26,300 bases of DNA from Syntrophaceae bacterium UBA6109 (GCA_002428445.1 DIWJ01000078.1:1-26300), one strand, 5' to 3'; positions 14,778 through 23,080 are shown, numbered from the stretch's first letter. Numbers and translations: made by a program. The notes: generated by a model not told the origin, from the sequence alone.

Positions 14778-17027
14778 ATGCGCGAGAAAATCAAGAAGAT
14801 CCTGACGGTAACGCCGCTGAAGATTGCCCTGTTCGTCATTTTTCTTGCCCTTGTCTTGTTTTTCATGGACGTCTCCTTCCTCCGTTTCATGGAACTGGAG
14901 AGTCTCGACCTCCGGATGATATCGCGCGGGAAGATCGCCGCCGGAGGGGAAACGGTCATTGCGACAATCGACGAGAAAAGCCTCAGTGAACTGGGCCGCT
15001 GGCCCTGGCCGCGGACGACGATCGCCCGTCTCGTCGACACCTTGAAGCGGAACGGCGCCAAGGCCGTCGGTTTCGATATCGTCTTTGCGGAACCCGATGA
15101 GAATTCCAGCCTCAGGACCGTCGCCGAACTCGACCGGGAGTTCAGGCAGATGGGGATCGCCGATAAACGGCTGATGCGGGTGCTGCGGGAGAAGAAAGAC
15201 ACCGCCGATACGGACGCCGCTCTTGCGAAAGCCGTCAAGAAGGCCAGGAATGTCACCCTCGGGTATTTCTTCCATCTGTCGGAACGCGATGCGGGCCATT
15301 TGACGGAAAAGCAGATCCAGCAGGCGGCGGAGCTGATCGGTCCTTCGAAGTACCCTGCGGTTCAATCGAGCAGCCCCACGGACGACGTTCTGATGATCGA
15401 GGCCTTTGCGGCGGTTCCCAATCTCCCCGCGCTGGCCAGATCGGCCGAGAATGCGGGATACTTCAACGCCCTCCCCGACGAAGACGGGACGATCCGCTGG
15501 GCGCCGCTCGTCATGAAGTTTCGGGGCAATGCCTATCCGTCCCTGTCCGTCGCAATTCTGATGCAGTACCTGGACTGGCCGATGTCGGCGCTCCGGGTTG
15601 CGGAATACGGCGTCGAAGGCATCCGGATCGGGGACATCGACATCCCGACGGACGAGGTGGGACGTCTGCTCGTCAACTACCTGGGACCGGCCAAGACTTT
15701 TCCGCATTACTCCATCGCCGATATCCTGAAGGGTCGCGTCCCGCCGGAAGCCTTCAAGGGGAAAATCGTCCTGATTGGGGCGACTGCCACGGGAATCTAT
15801 GACCTGCGGGTCACGCCCTTTTCGACGGTGTATCCCGGGGTGGAGATCCACGCGACGGTGATCGACAACATCCTTCACCGGAACTTTCTCACCTACTCCG
15901 GCTGGATCCGCTTTCTGGACATGTGCGTCATCATGGTCCTGGGGCTCCTGGCCGGCATCGCGCTGCCCCGGTTCGGAGCGATCGCCGGGATCGGCATCAT
16001 CCTCGGCCTCCTCGTTTCCTTCTTTCTGGTGAACACGTTCATCTTCTCGCATTTCAATGTCTGGATGAACCTGATCTATCCGCTGCTGACGGTGGTGACG
16101 ATTTACCTGGGGATCTCGGTCTACCGGTACGTCACGGAGGAAAAGGAGAAGAAGAAGATCCGCGGCGCCTTCCAGTATTACCTTACCGCTTCGGTCATCA
16201 ACGAGATGCTCAAGGATCCCTCCAAGCTGAAGCTGGGCGGCGACAAGAAGGACCTCTCCGTCTTGTTCTCTGATATACGCGGCTTCACGACCGTCTCTGA
16301 AAAACTGTCGCCGGAAGAGCTGGTCCGCCTGCTGAACGAATACCTGACGGCCATGACCAACATCGTCTTCGAATACGAGGGTCTTCTGGACAAGTACATG
16401 GGCGATGCCATCATGGCGGTGTACGGCGCGCCCCTGGACCAGCCGGATCACGCCCTGCGGGCCTGCCGCACGGCGCTGAAGATGCGGGAGGAGCTCAAGC
16501 GCCTCCAGAAGAAATGGTCCGAAGAGGGCCGGCCGGTGCTCAACATCGGCGTCGGCGTCAACACCGGCGACATGGTGGTGGGCAACATGGGTTCGGAGAT
16601 GCGCTTCGATTACACGGTCATGGGGGACAGCGTGAATCTCGGATCCCGCCTGGAGGGCATCAACAAGGAATACGGGACCGGCATCGTGATCAGCGAATTT
16701 ACGTACGAGCGGGTCAGGGACGCGCTCCTGGCCCGCGAGTTGGACTGGGTCCGCGTGAAGGGCAAGAAACTTCCCGTCAAGATCTACGAGCTTCTGGGAG
16801 AGCGATCGGAAGCGGGGGCGCTGGAGCCGGTCGTGAAATTGTTTGAAGAAGGGTTCGCCCTGTACCGCCAGAGCCGGTGGGACGAGGCCATCGCCATATT
16901 CCGGAAGGTCCTGGAAGCAAGACCGGGCGATCCGCCGTCCGAAATCTATATCCGTCGCTGCCAGGATCTGAAGGAAAATCCGCCCGAACCCCCCTGGGAC
17001 GGCGTTTACACCATGACAAAGAAATGA
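14778..17027 (+). CDS. CHASE2-domain class III adenylate cyclase
   Basis: Membrane-bound cyclase of 749 residues that would make cAMP from ATP in response to an extracytoplasmic signal. A first membrane segment (IALFVIFLALVLFFMDVSF) is followed by a CHASE2 sensor (about 40-370), three close membrane segments (about 380-455), and the catalytic domain. Metal-binding residues are D499 (FSDIRGF) and D543 (GDAIMA). The purine-site pair is K539 and D611, as in adenylate rather than guanylate cyclases, and the transition-state pair is N620 and R624. The C-terminus holds a TPR-like helix pair (FEEGFALYRQSRWDEAIAIFRKVLEARPG). The ATG at 14778 is used rather than the TTG at 14760 because GGAAGGAG lies between them. 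It is 73 bp ahead of alr on the same strand. Confidence 0.94.
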   Translation: MREKIKKILTVTPLKIALFVIFLALVLFFMDVSFLRFMELESLDLRMISRGKIAAGGETVIATIDEKSLSELGRWPWPRTTIARLVDTLKRNGAKAVGFDIVFAEPDENSSLRTVAELDREFRQMGIADKRLMRVLREKKDTADTDAALAKAVKKARNVTLGYFFHLSERDAGHLTEKQIQQAAELIGPSKYPAVQSSSPTDDVLMIEAFAAVPNLPALARSAENAGYFNALPDEDGTIRWAPLVMKFRGNAYPSLSVAILMQYLDWPMSALRVAEYGVEGIRIGDIDIPTDEVGRLLVNYLGPAKTFPHYSIADILKGRVPPEAFKGKIVLIGATATGIYDLRVTPFSTVYPGVEIHATVIDNILHRNFLTYSGWIRFLDMCVIMVLGLLAGIALPRFGAIAGIGIILGLLVSFFLVNTFIFSHFNVWMNLIYPLLTVVTIYLGISVYRYVTEEKEKKKIRGAFQYYLTASVINEMLKDPSKLKLGGDKKDLSVLFSDIRGFTTVSEKLSPEELVRLLNEYLTAMTNIVFEYEGLLDKYMGDAIMAVYGAPLDQPDHALRACRTALKMREELKRLQKKWSEEGRPVLNIGVGVNTGDMVVGNMGSEMRFDYTVMGDSVNLGSRLEGINKEYGTGIVISEFTYERVRDALLARELDWVRVKGKKLPVKIYELLGERSEAGALEPVVKLFEEGFALYRQSRWDEAIAIFRKVLEARPGDPPSEIYIRRCQDLKENPPEPPWDGVYTMTKK

Positions 17028-17100
17028 TGTCCGGTTTCCGGGCGTACGCGTGGCTCCCGGCGGGTGTCCCGTTGCCGTCCAGGTCCGTGAAAGAGCATCC

Positions 17101-19053
17101 ATGAGAGAAGCGCAGAGGTATCGAAGCTGGGTGGAGGTCGATCTCGACAACTTCACCCGCAACTGGGACGAGATGAAGCGGCTGGTCGGTCCGGGGGTCC
17201 GGATCCTGCAGGTCGTCAAGGCGGACGCTTACGGCCACGGCGCCATGGAGATCTCCAATGTGGCCCTGAAAAACGGCGCCGACTGCCTGGGCGTCGCCAA
17301 TGCCGACGAAGGAGCGCAGTTGCGGGTCAGCGGGATCTCGGCGCCGATCATCATCCTGTCTCCCGCCACGGAAGGGGAAATCGACCAGATCCTGAAGTAC
17401 AACCTGACTCCTTCGGTGTCCGATATCGGCTTTGCCCGGGAGCTTCAGCGGCGCGGGCGCAAGACGGCCTGCCGCATCCCCGTCCATATCGAGGTGGATA
17501 CAGGGATGGGACGCGTCGGGACGCTTTACGCGGACGCCTTCGACATGATCCGCGAGGTGATGGAACTGCCGAATCTCACGGTCGAGGGAATCTACACGCA
17601 CCTGGCGGTCAGCGAGATCCGCGACGATTACAACCTCCGCCAGCATGCCCTTTTCGCGGAACTTCTGGAGCGCCTGGAAGACTGTCATATCCGCATCCCC
17701 GTCCGCCACATGTCCAACAGCGGCGCCGTCCTCAACTACCCGGAATTCCATTTCGACATGGTTCGGCCCGGCATCATGTCCTATGGCATCTATCCGTCGG
17801 CGGAGACGGCCTCGCAGGCGGCGCTGAGCCCCGTCATGGCCTTCAAGACGGCGATCGTCCTGATCAAGGATTTCCCCAAAGGCGCCAGCATCGGTTACGG
17901 CCGCACCTACACGACGGACCGCCCGACGAAGATCGCGACGATTCCCGTGGGATACGGGGACGGCTACGGCTGGGTCCTCTCCAACCGCGGCGAGGCGCTC
18001 GTCCGCGGTCGCCGGGCGCCGATCGTCGGGCGCATCTCCATGGACATGTGCGCGCTCGACGTCGGGCACATCCCCGACTGCGAAGTGGGGGACGAGGCGG
18101 TGCTGATGGGAAGGCAGGGAGAGGAGTACATCTCCGCCAACGAGATCGCCGAAAAGGTGGGAACGATCAGCTACGAGATCCTCTGCGCCCTGGGCAAACG
18201 CGCCCCCCGCGTCTTCCTCCACAAAGGGAAGACCGGCACGGTGGAACCGCGGCTGCGGAGGATCTTCATTGCCGACGAGGAGAAGTCGATCGCCCGCATC
18301 GACAATATCATCCGGAATTGCTTTCAGGCCCGCGCTCGCAACGAGGAACTGGGCGACGCCATCTATTACGAAATGTTCGAAACCCTCTTCGGCAAGGAAG
18401 ACCGGCAGCTCGAACTTCGTACGAATTTCCGCTACGACATCAACGTGCGGCCGGCCTCGGAAGAGGCACAGCCGCACGGAGGCAAGACGCCCGACTATTT
18501 CAACGTGAGCACGCACATTGAGTACGTCAAGACGCTGCGGAACCCGGTTTTTCTGATCGGGTGCGCCACGAACAACGAGCAACTGGAGGCCTTTTTCGAC
18601 GACAAACGGTGCGAGTACCGCTGGATTCTCAACCGGGGTGAAGACCTGGTCGTCGAGCGGGATTTCCAGGTGGCGCGCGTTCGCATCGACCGCGAGGATG
18701 TTCCGGTTCTCCGCACGGAGCATACCAAACGGGGCTACGAGGTCTGGTGCGGAGGCGACGATCTGCGGCGGAAGCTGAACCGTCCCGTCAAGGTCGAGAT
18801 CGAAATCCGGACCAAGAAATCCAAGAGCAACCGGAACTTCTCCGTCTATCTCGTTTACCCGACGCGGGGCCTCGATATCCTCTTTGACTACCGCGGGATG
18901 AATTTCCGGAACGTCAAGGAAGTGAGCTTCTTCGCCGGCCGCCACCCCTATCCCCAGGTGATCCGCGAGAAGGGGAAATCGGTCCGGATCAAGATCAGCG
19001 ATGAAGAGTGGATTTTTCCCAACAGTGGGGTGAGCTTTATATGGGACGTCTGA
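17101..19053 (+). CDS. alr: alanine racemase with long C-terminal extension
   Basis: The enzyme interconverts L- and D-alanine for peptidoglycan. The product has 650 residues, whereas ordinary racemases have about 370. Residues 1 to about 375 are a complete racemase: the PLP lysine K40 in VVKADAYGHG, VDTGMGRVG, MSNSGA, the catalytic Tyr near 266 in SIGYGRTY, VGYGDGY, RISMDM, and the usual ending GTISYEILCAL. About 275 further residues follow that I cannot assign. They show a charged helical part (RRIFIADEEKSIARIDNIIRNC), then strand-rich sequence with YRWILNRGEDLVVERDFQ, KVEIEIRTKK and IKISDEEWIFPNSGVSFIWDV at the end. There is no membrane segment and no frameshift at the junction. The ATG at 17101 is chosen because homology starts there; a GTG at 17050 is possible, and the ribosome site is weak. 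It is followed by a repeat and a ligase gene. Confidence 0.93.
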   Translation: MREAQRYRSWVEVDLDNFTRNWDEMKRLVGPGVRILQVVKADAYGHGAMEISNVALKNGADCLGVANADEGAQLRVSGISAPIIILSPATEGEIDQILKYNLTPSVSDIGFARELQRRGRKTACRIPVHIEVDTGMGRVGTLYADAFDMIREVMELPNLTVEGIYTHLAVSEIRDDYNLRQHALFAELLERLEDCHIRIPVRHMSNSGAVLNYPEFHFDMVRPGIMSYGIYPSAETASQAALSPVMAFKTAIVLIKDFPKGASIGYGRTYTTDRPTKIATIPVGYGDGYGWVLSNRGEALVRGRRAPIVGRISMDMCALDVGHIPDCEVGDEAVLMGRQGEEYISANEIAEKVGTISYEILCALGKRAPRVFLHKGKTGTVEPRLRRIFIADEEKSIARIDNIIRNCFQARARNEELGDAIYYEMFETLFGKEDRQLELRTNFRYDINVRPASEEAQPHGGKTPDYFNVSTHIEYVKTLRNPVFLIGCATNNEQLEAFFDDKRCEYRWILNRGEDLVVERDFQVARVRIDREDVPVLRTEHTKRGYEVWCGGDDLRRKLNRPVKVEIEIRTKKSKSNRNFSVYLVYPTRGLDILFDYRGMNFRNVKEVSFFAGRHPYPQVIREKGKSVRIKISDEEWIFPNSGVSFIWDV

Positions 19054-19055
19054 GA

Positions 19056-19177
19056 GGACTGTTGAAAAACGCCCGTCTGCTGCGTTTCCTTCATCCTTCG
19101 CCATTCGCCGTACATCGCGGTACGACTCATGGCTCAGGATTTCAGGAGCCTTGCATCCGAGTATTTTTGAACAGTCC
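19056..19177. repeat. complete palindromic intergenic repeat (copy 3)
   Basis: Terminal arms GGACTGTT and AACAGTCC pair perfectly, and inner blocks match copy 1 (for example CGCCCGTCTGCTGCG, CATCCTTCGCCATTCG and GGCTCAGGATTTCAG). Compared with copy 1 two arm positions differ, and both changes are compensated on the other arm. The element begins 2 bp after the alr stop codon (19051-19053). It lies between alr and the first ligase gene. Confidence 0.85.
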
Positions 19178-19222
19178 TTTTGAAAAAGAAGTACAGGCTG
19201 GGAAAGGCATGACGGACAGAGC

Positions 19223-20284
19223 ATGACGGAAAGACTGAAGGTCGGTGTTTTTATGGGCGGCATGTCCTCGGAACGGGAGGTGTCGCTCAACAGCGGGAGA
19301 AATGTCCACGACAACCTCGACCCGGAGTTGTACGAGGGGAAACCCGTTTTTCTGGACGAGCGCAGCCGCTTCTGGGTGCTTCCCTGGCAGCTCGTTTCAC
19401 AGAACACGACGGTAGACATCTTTGAAAGACTGGAGCGCGATGCGCGCAGGATCTCCTACGAGGCCCTCCGGGAGGAAGTCGATTTCGCCTTCCTGTGCCT
19501 GCATGGAAAATTCGGCGAGGACGGATGCGTCCAGGGACTGCTGGAGCTTCTCGGCATCCCGTTCACCGGACCGGGGGTCCTGGCCTCGGCGATCGGCATG
19601 AACAAACAGGTCCAGCAGAAGATCCTGAAGGCCGCCGGATTGGATGTTCCCGAGAGCGTTCTGGTCGAGGAGCGCCGGTGGCGGCAGAATGCCGGCGAGA
19701 TCCGCAAACAGCTTTTCGGGAGGTTCGGAGGCCGGCCTCTTGTCACGAAACCGATCCGGGAGGGGTCCAGCGTCGGCGTCACCATCGTCCGGGATGCGGA
19801 TTCCCTGGACCGCGGCATGGAGGAGGCGTTCCGCTGGGACGCGGCGGCCCTTGCCGAGGAGTACCTGGAGGGGACCGAATTCTCCTGCATCGTCCTCGAG
19901 GAAGACGGGTTGCCCCGGCCGCTGGACCTGACGGAGATCCACCCCCAGAGCGAGTACTATACCTACGACGACAAATACATGCCCGGCCGCTGCCGGAAAT
20001 TCACCCCGCCCAAGGGCATTTCGCCCGAACAGGTCGCACGCATCAAGGAGCATGTCGTCCGGGCCTTCGTCGCCCTGGGCTTCCGCTCTTACGGACGCAT
20101 CGATGGATTCCTTCTGAAGGACGGGCGGATCCTTGTCACCGACCCGAACTCATCGTCGGGCATGGCGCCGTCGTCCTTCTTCTTCGAACAGGCGGCCTGC
20201 GCGGGGTTGCTCCCGTCGATGGTCATCTCCCGCCTGATCGAGAATGCCCTCGCGATCCACCGGGGGAAACGCGGACCGCTGTAG
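19223..20284 (+). CDS. ddl: D-alanine--D-alanine ligase homologue 1
   Basis: ATP-grasp ligase of 353 residues, family length, expected to join two D-Ala residues for the peptidoglycan precursor. The N-terminal block GVFMGGMSSEREVSL contains E17. The ATP-site block KPIREGSSVG has K176 and S182, and the omega loop YYTYDDKY has Y252; E17, S182 and Y252 form the usual Glu-Ser-Tyr triad. The second metal-ligand region reads VTDPNSSSGM (D307, N309) where most ligases have LEANTSPGM, so the metal-binding Glu is Asp and the Pro of the loop is lost. A five-codon open frame (19209-19226) ends in the TGA overlapping this ATG and may couple translation. The C-terminus, HRGKRGPL, resembles that of the second ligase. 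Confidence 0.92.
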   Translation: MTERLKVGVFMGGMSSEREVSLNSGRNVHDNLDPELYEGKPVFLDERSRFWVLPWQLVSQNTTVDIFERLERDARRISYEALREEVDFAFLCLHGKFGEDGCVQGLLELLGIPFTGPGVLASAIGMNKQVQQKILKAAGLDVPESVLVEERRWRQNAGEIRKQLFGRFGGRPLVTKPIREGSSVGVTIVRDADSLDRGMEEAFRWDAAALAEEYLEGTEFSCIVLEEDGLPRPLDLTEIHPQSEYYTYDDKYMPGRCRKFTPPKGISPEQVARIKEHVVRAFVALGFRSYGRIDGFLLKDGRILVTDPNSSSGMAPSSFFFEQAACAGLLPSMVISRLIENALAIHRGKRGPL

Positions 20285-20344
20285 AACGGGGAATTCCTGC
20301 GGGGCGGCGGCAGCCCGGATTTCCGGCGTCCGGGTGCAAGCGGC

Positions 20345-20373
20345 TTTACAAATCGGGCGATTCACATTATACA
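20345..20373 (+). promoter_or_regulatory. sigma70 promoter for the beta-barrel/ddl2/mla operon
   Basis: TTTACA (20345-20350) and TATACA (20368-20373) are separated by 17 bp. The start would be near 20380, about 45 nt before the ATG, with GAGGAGGA just ahead of the gene. A small GC hairpin (CCCGGA/TCCGGG, 20314-20334) just upstream has no T run and may only weakly end the previous transcript. Confidence 0.7.
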
Positions 20374-20424
20374 GAATTGAAGTATTTCAGCCTTCATCGT
20401 ATCTCTTGAGAAGAGGAGGATTCC

Positions 20425-21207
20425 ATGAAAAAGACCGGAGGACTTAAAGGATGGATCGTGTTGGCCGCGGCAATCGCGCTTGCCCTTTCGGCCGTGCCGG
20501 CATCGGCGCTGGAGTTCGGCGTGCGCGGGTATTACTGGTTCCCCGGCTATAAAGCCGACGGGCGTCTCGACGCCTCCGGCATCAACGGCACGGAAACGAA
20601 TTACAAGGATGTCCTGGATGTCGGCAATAAGGCGATCCCTTCAGTCGAGGCCTTTGCCGGCCTGGGCAAGAACCACCTCAGCTTCATGTATACGCCGCTG
20701 GACTACAACGGATCGACGGCCCTGTCACAGAACGTCACGTTCAAGGGGAAGACCTACACGGCCGGTACGCAAACCGAGTCCGATCTCAAGATGAAGATGT
20801 ACGATTTCGAGTACCAGCGCGACCTTGTCAATCTGGAGAACATCCTTGCCGGATTCTCGATCGGCGTCATCGGCAAGATCAAGTACATTGACGGCGAGAC
20901 GCGGATGAATGCCCCGTCGCTGGGATTTGACGAAAAGCAGACCTACTCCGTCGTGATGCCTATGGTCGGCGTCGGCGCCCATGTCGGCATTCTGCTCAAC
21001 ATCCTGGAGGCGAGAGCCAAGGTCACCGGCATGGGCTACTCGGGGAACGCTTTCATCGAAGCCCTGGCCGATCTCTCCTGGACGCCCTTTCCGTTTCTGG
21101 ATATTCATGGCGGGTACCGGTACTTGAAACTCAATGTCGAGCGCGGCGACCTCACCCTCAATTCGACCTACAGCGGGCCCTTCGTGGCCCTTACGGTGGG
21201 CTTCTGA
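20425..21207 (+). CDS. outer-membrane beta-barrel protein, function unknown
   Basis: Exported protein of 260 residues. A clear signal peptide is present (basic MKKTGGLKG, hydrophobic WIVLAAAIALALSAV, cleavage near PASA-LEF). The mature part alternates short amphipathic strands (LEFGVRGYYWF, HLSFMYTPLDY, KMYDFEYQRDL, AGFSIGVIGKIKYI, FLDIHGGYRYLKL) and ends in Phe (FVALTVGF), the usual outer-membrane barrel signal. About eight to ten strands are expected. It is the first gene after the promoter at 20345 and is 28 bp before the second ligase gene. Being in one operon with mlaEFD, it could be an outer-membrane partner of that transporter, but nothing in the sequence proves this. Confidence 0.9.
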   Translation: MKKTGGLKGWIVLAAAIALALSAVPASALEFGVRGYYWFPGYKADGRLDASGINGTETNYKDVLDVGNKAIPSVEAFAGLGKNHLSFMYTPLDYNGSTALSQNVTFKGKTYTAGTQTESDLKMKMYDFEYQRDLVNLENILAGFSIGVIGKIKYIDGETRMNAPSLGFDEKQTYSVVMPMVGVGAHVGILLNILEARAKVTGMGYSGNAFIEALADLSWTPFPFLDIHGGYRYLKLNVERGDLTLNSTYSGPFVALTVGF

Positions 21208-21235
21208 TCCGGGAACCGGGATGGAGGTTTTGTCA

Positions 21236-22300
21236 GTGGGGACCGGAGAACAGAAACGACCGCGCGTCGGCGTCATCATGGGAGGCTTGTCCTCGGAGCG
21301 GGAGGTCTCCCTTGAGAGCGGCCGCAACATCTTCAGCAAGATCGACCGGCGCAAATATGACCCGGTCGCCATATTTCTCGACGGGCAAGCGGGGTTCTGG
21401 GAAATCCCCGTCAAGCTCCTGATGCGGAACAGCACCCGGGACGTCGAGGAGGATCTGGAAGGCGAGGCCGTCCGGATCCGTTACGAAGACCTTGCGAAAA
21501 GAGTCGATGTGGCCTGCCTCGCCCTCCACGGCAAGTACGGAGAGGACGGCTGCATGCAGGGATTGCTGGAACTGCTGCGCATCCCTTACACGGGATCGGG
21601 CGTCCTCGCCTCCGCCCTCGGCATGGATAAGCTCATGTGCCGGAGGCTGCTCTCGGCTTCCGGCATCGACGTCCCCAGGACGATTCCCATCGAAAAGCAG
21701 AAATGGGAAGCGGATGCGGGGGCGATGGCTGCCGCCGTTGAAGCCGAGATCGGGTTTCCCTGTGTCGTCAAGCCCACTCGCGAAGGCTGCAGCACGGCGG
21801 TGAAGAAGGTTGTCTCTCCCCAGGGCGTAGCCGCCGCCGTCGAGGGGGCGCTCCAGTGGGACAACGTGGTTCTCGTGGAGGAGTTTCTCCAGGGAACGGA
21901 GGTGACCTGCGGCGTGCTCGGCGCGGAAGAGCCGGTCGCTTTGATCCCTTCCGAGACGGTGCCGACGGACGACATCCTCTCGCTGGAAGACAAGTTTCTG
22001 TACGGCCAGGGGGAAAACAAGACGCCCGCCCGTCTGCCGGAGGAGGTCCTGACCAGGATCCGCGAAACGGCGGTCGCTGTTTTCCGCGCCCTCGATCTGA
22101 AAGGATACGCACGCATCGACATGTTTGTCCGCGGGGACGGACGCGTCGCCGTCCTGGAGCCCAATACCCTGCCGGGGATGACGCCTTCGACCGTCCTCTT
22201 TCACCAGGCTGCGGCAGCCGGCATCACCCAGTCGGGACTGATCGACCGGATCCTCGAAACCGCCCTTGCCGTTCACGCTTCCAAAAGGGGTCCCCTGTAA
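21236..22300 (+). CDS. ddl: D-alanine--D-alanine ligase homologue 2, altered catalytic triad
   Basis: ATP-grasp ligase of 354 residues, paralogue of the gene at 19223. Shared blocks are GVIMGGLSSEREVSL (E21), LHGKYGEDGCMQGLLELL, TGSGVLASALGMDK, and the C-terminal KRGPL. Metal ligands are canonical (VLEPNTLPGM, with E308 and N310). The ATP-loop reads KPTREGCSTA, placing C185 at the triad Ser, and the omega loop reads ILSLEDKFLYG, placing F254 at the triad Tyr. Tyr-to-Phe at this position is known from D-Ala-D-lactate ligases of Leuconostoc type. The GTG at 21236 is favoured because GGAGG (21223-21227) lies 8 bases upstream; ATG 21221 would contain that site. The stop TAA is directly followed by the mlaE ATG, so this ligase is coupled to lipid-transport genes. 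Confidence 0.92.
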   Translation: MGTGEQKRPRVGVIMGGLSSEREVSLESGRNIFSKIDRRKYDPVAIFLDGQAGFWEIPVKLLMRNSTRDVEEDLEGEAVRIRYEDLAKRVDVACLALHGKYGEDGCMQGLLELLRIPYTGSGVLASALGMDKLMCRRLLSASGIDVPRTIPIEKQKWEADAGAMAAAVEAEIGFPCVVKPTREGCSTAVKKVVSPQGVAAAVEGALQWDNVVLVEEFLQGTEVTCGVLGAEEPVALIPSETVPTDDILSLEDKFLYGQGENKTPARLPEEVLTRIRETAVAVFRALDLKGYARIDMFVRGDGRVAVLEPNTLPGMTPSTVLFHQAAAAGITQSGLIDRILETALAVHASKRGPL

Positions 22301-23080
22301 ATGGATCGGTTCGTCGCTTCCCTGGACAGAATCGGCCGCCGCATGCTCTCCTATGTCGAGGAGATGGGGCAGATCCTGCTCCTCTTTCTGTCCGCCCTTT
22401 CATGGATGGTCCGGCCGCCGCTGAAGGCGAAACTCATCTTCAAGCAGCTGGAATTCGTCGGCGTGAAATCCATCGTGGTGGTCGTGCTGACGGGGACCTT
22501 CACGGGGATGGTCCTGGCCCTCCAGAGCTACCACGGATTCCGCCTCTTCAGTGCCGAGAGCCTGGTCGGTTCGACGGTCGCGCTGGGGATGACGAGGGAA
22601 TTGGGGCCGGTCCTGACGTCGCTCATGGTGACGGCCCGCGCGGGCTCCGCGATGGCGGCGGAGCTCGGCACGATGCGCGTCACCGAGCAGATCGACGCCC
22701 TGTACGTGATGGCGGCCAACCCGATCAAACACCTGATCGTGCCGCGGATCATCGCGAGCGTCGTCATGGTGCCGCTGCTCACCGTTGTTTCCGATTTTAT
22801 GGGGATCCTCGGGGGCTACTTCGTCGGGGTACACCTCCTGTTCATCAACGAGGGGGCTTTTCTCAAGAACATCACCAAGCTCGTTGAGCTTGACGACATC
22901 TACAACGGCCTCATCAAGGCCGCGTGTTTCGGCTTGATCCTGTCCGTGGTAGGATGCTACAAGGGGTTCAATACGAAGGGGGGCGCCGAGGGCGTCGGGC
23001 GGGCGACGACGGAAGCCGTCGTGCTGGCCTCCATCTCGATCCTGATCAGTGATTACTTCCTGACGGCCATCATGTTCTAG
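22301..23080 (+). CDS. mlaE: MlaE-family lipid ABC transporter permease
   Basis: Inner-membrane permease of 259 residues, normal for MlaE. An N-terminal amphipathic helix (LDRIGRRMLSYVEEMGQILLLFLSALSWM) is followed by five membrane segments. Family signatures are FTGMVLALQSYHGFRLFSAESLVGS, ELGPVLTSLMVTARAGSAMAAELGTMRVTEQIDAL and the C-terminal CYKGFNTKGGAEGVGRATTEAVV. As a dimer it moves phospholipid between the inner membrane and the MCE protein. It starts on the base after the ligase stop codon. No MlaB (STAS) or MlaC gene is present in the set. Confidence 0.96.
   Translation: MDRFVASLDRIGRRMLSYVEEMGQILLLFLSALSWMVRPPLKAKLIFKQLEFVGVKSIVVVVLTGTFTGMVLALQSYHGFRLFSAESLVGSTVALGMTRELGPVLTSLMVTARAGSAMAAELGTMRVTEQIDALYVMAANPIKHLIVPRIIASVVMVPLLTVVSDFMGILGGYFVGVHLLFINEGAFLKNITKLVELDDIYNGLIKAACFGLILSVVGCYKGFNTKGGAEGVGRATTEAVVLASISILISDYFLTAIMF

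Noticed and set aside
14670..17219. Very long minus-strand open frame across the cyclase gene
   Set aside because: It is the antisense of a clearly recognised cyclase, with His/Asp/Arg-rich content typical of GC-rich shadows.
16777..19419. Long minus-strand open frame across alr
   Set aside because: Shadow of the cyclase end, alr and the repeat; no recognisable domain.
20314..20334. CCCGGA/TCCGGG hairpin after ddl1 as an intrinsic terminator
   Set aside because: The stem is only 6 bp and no T run follows; noted only in the promoter entry.
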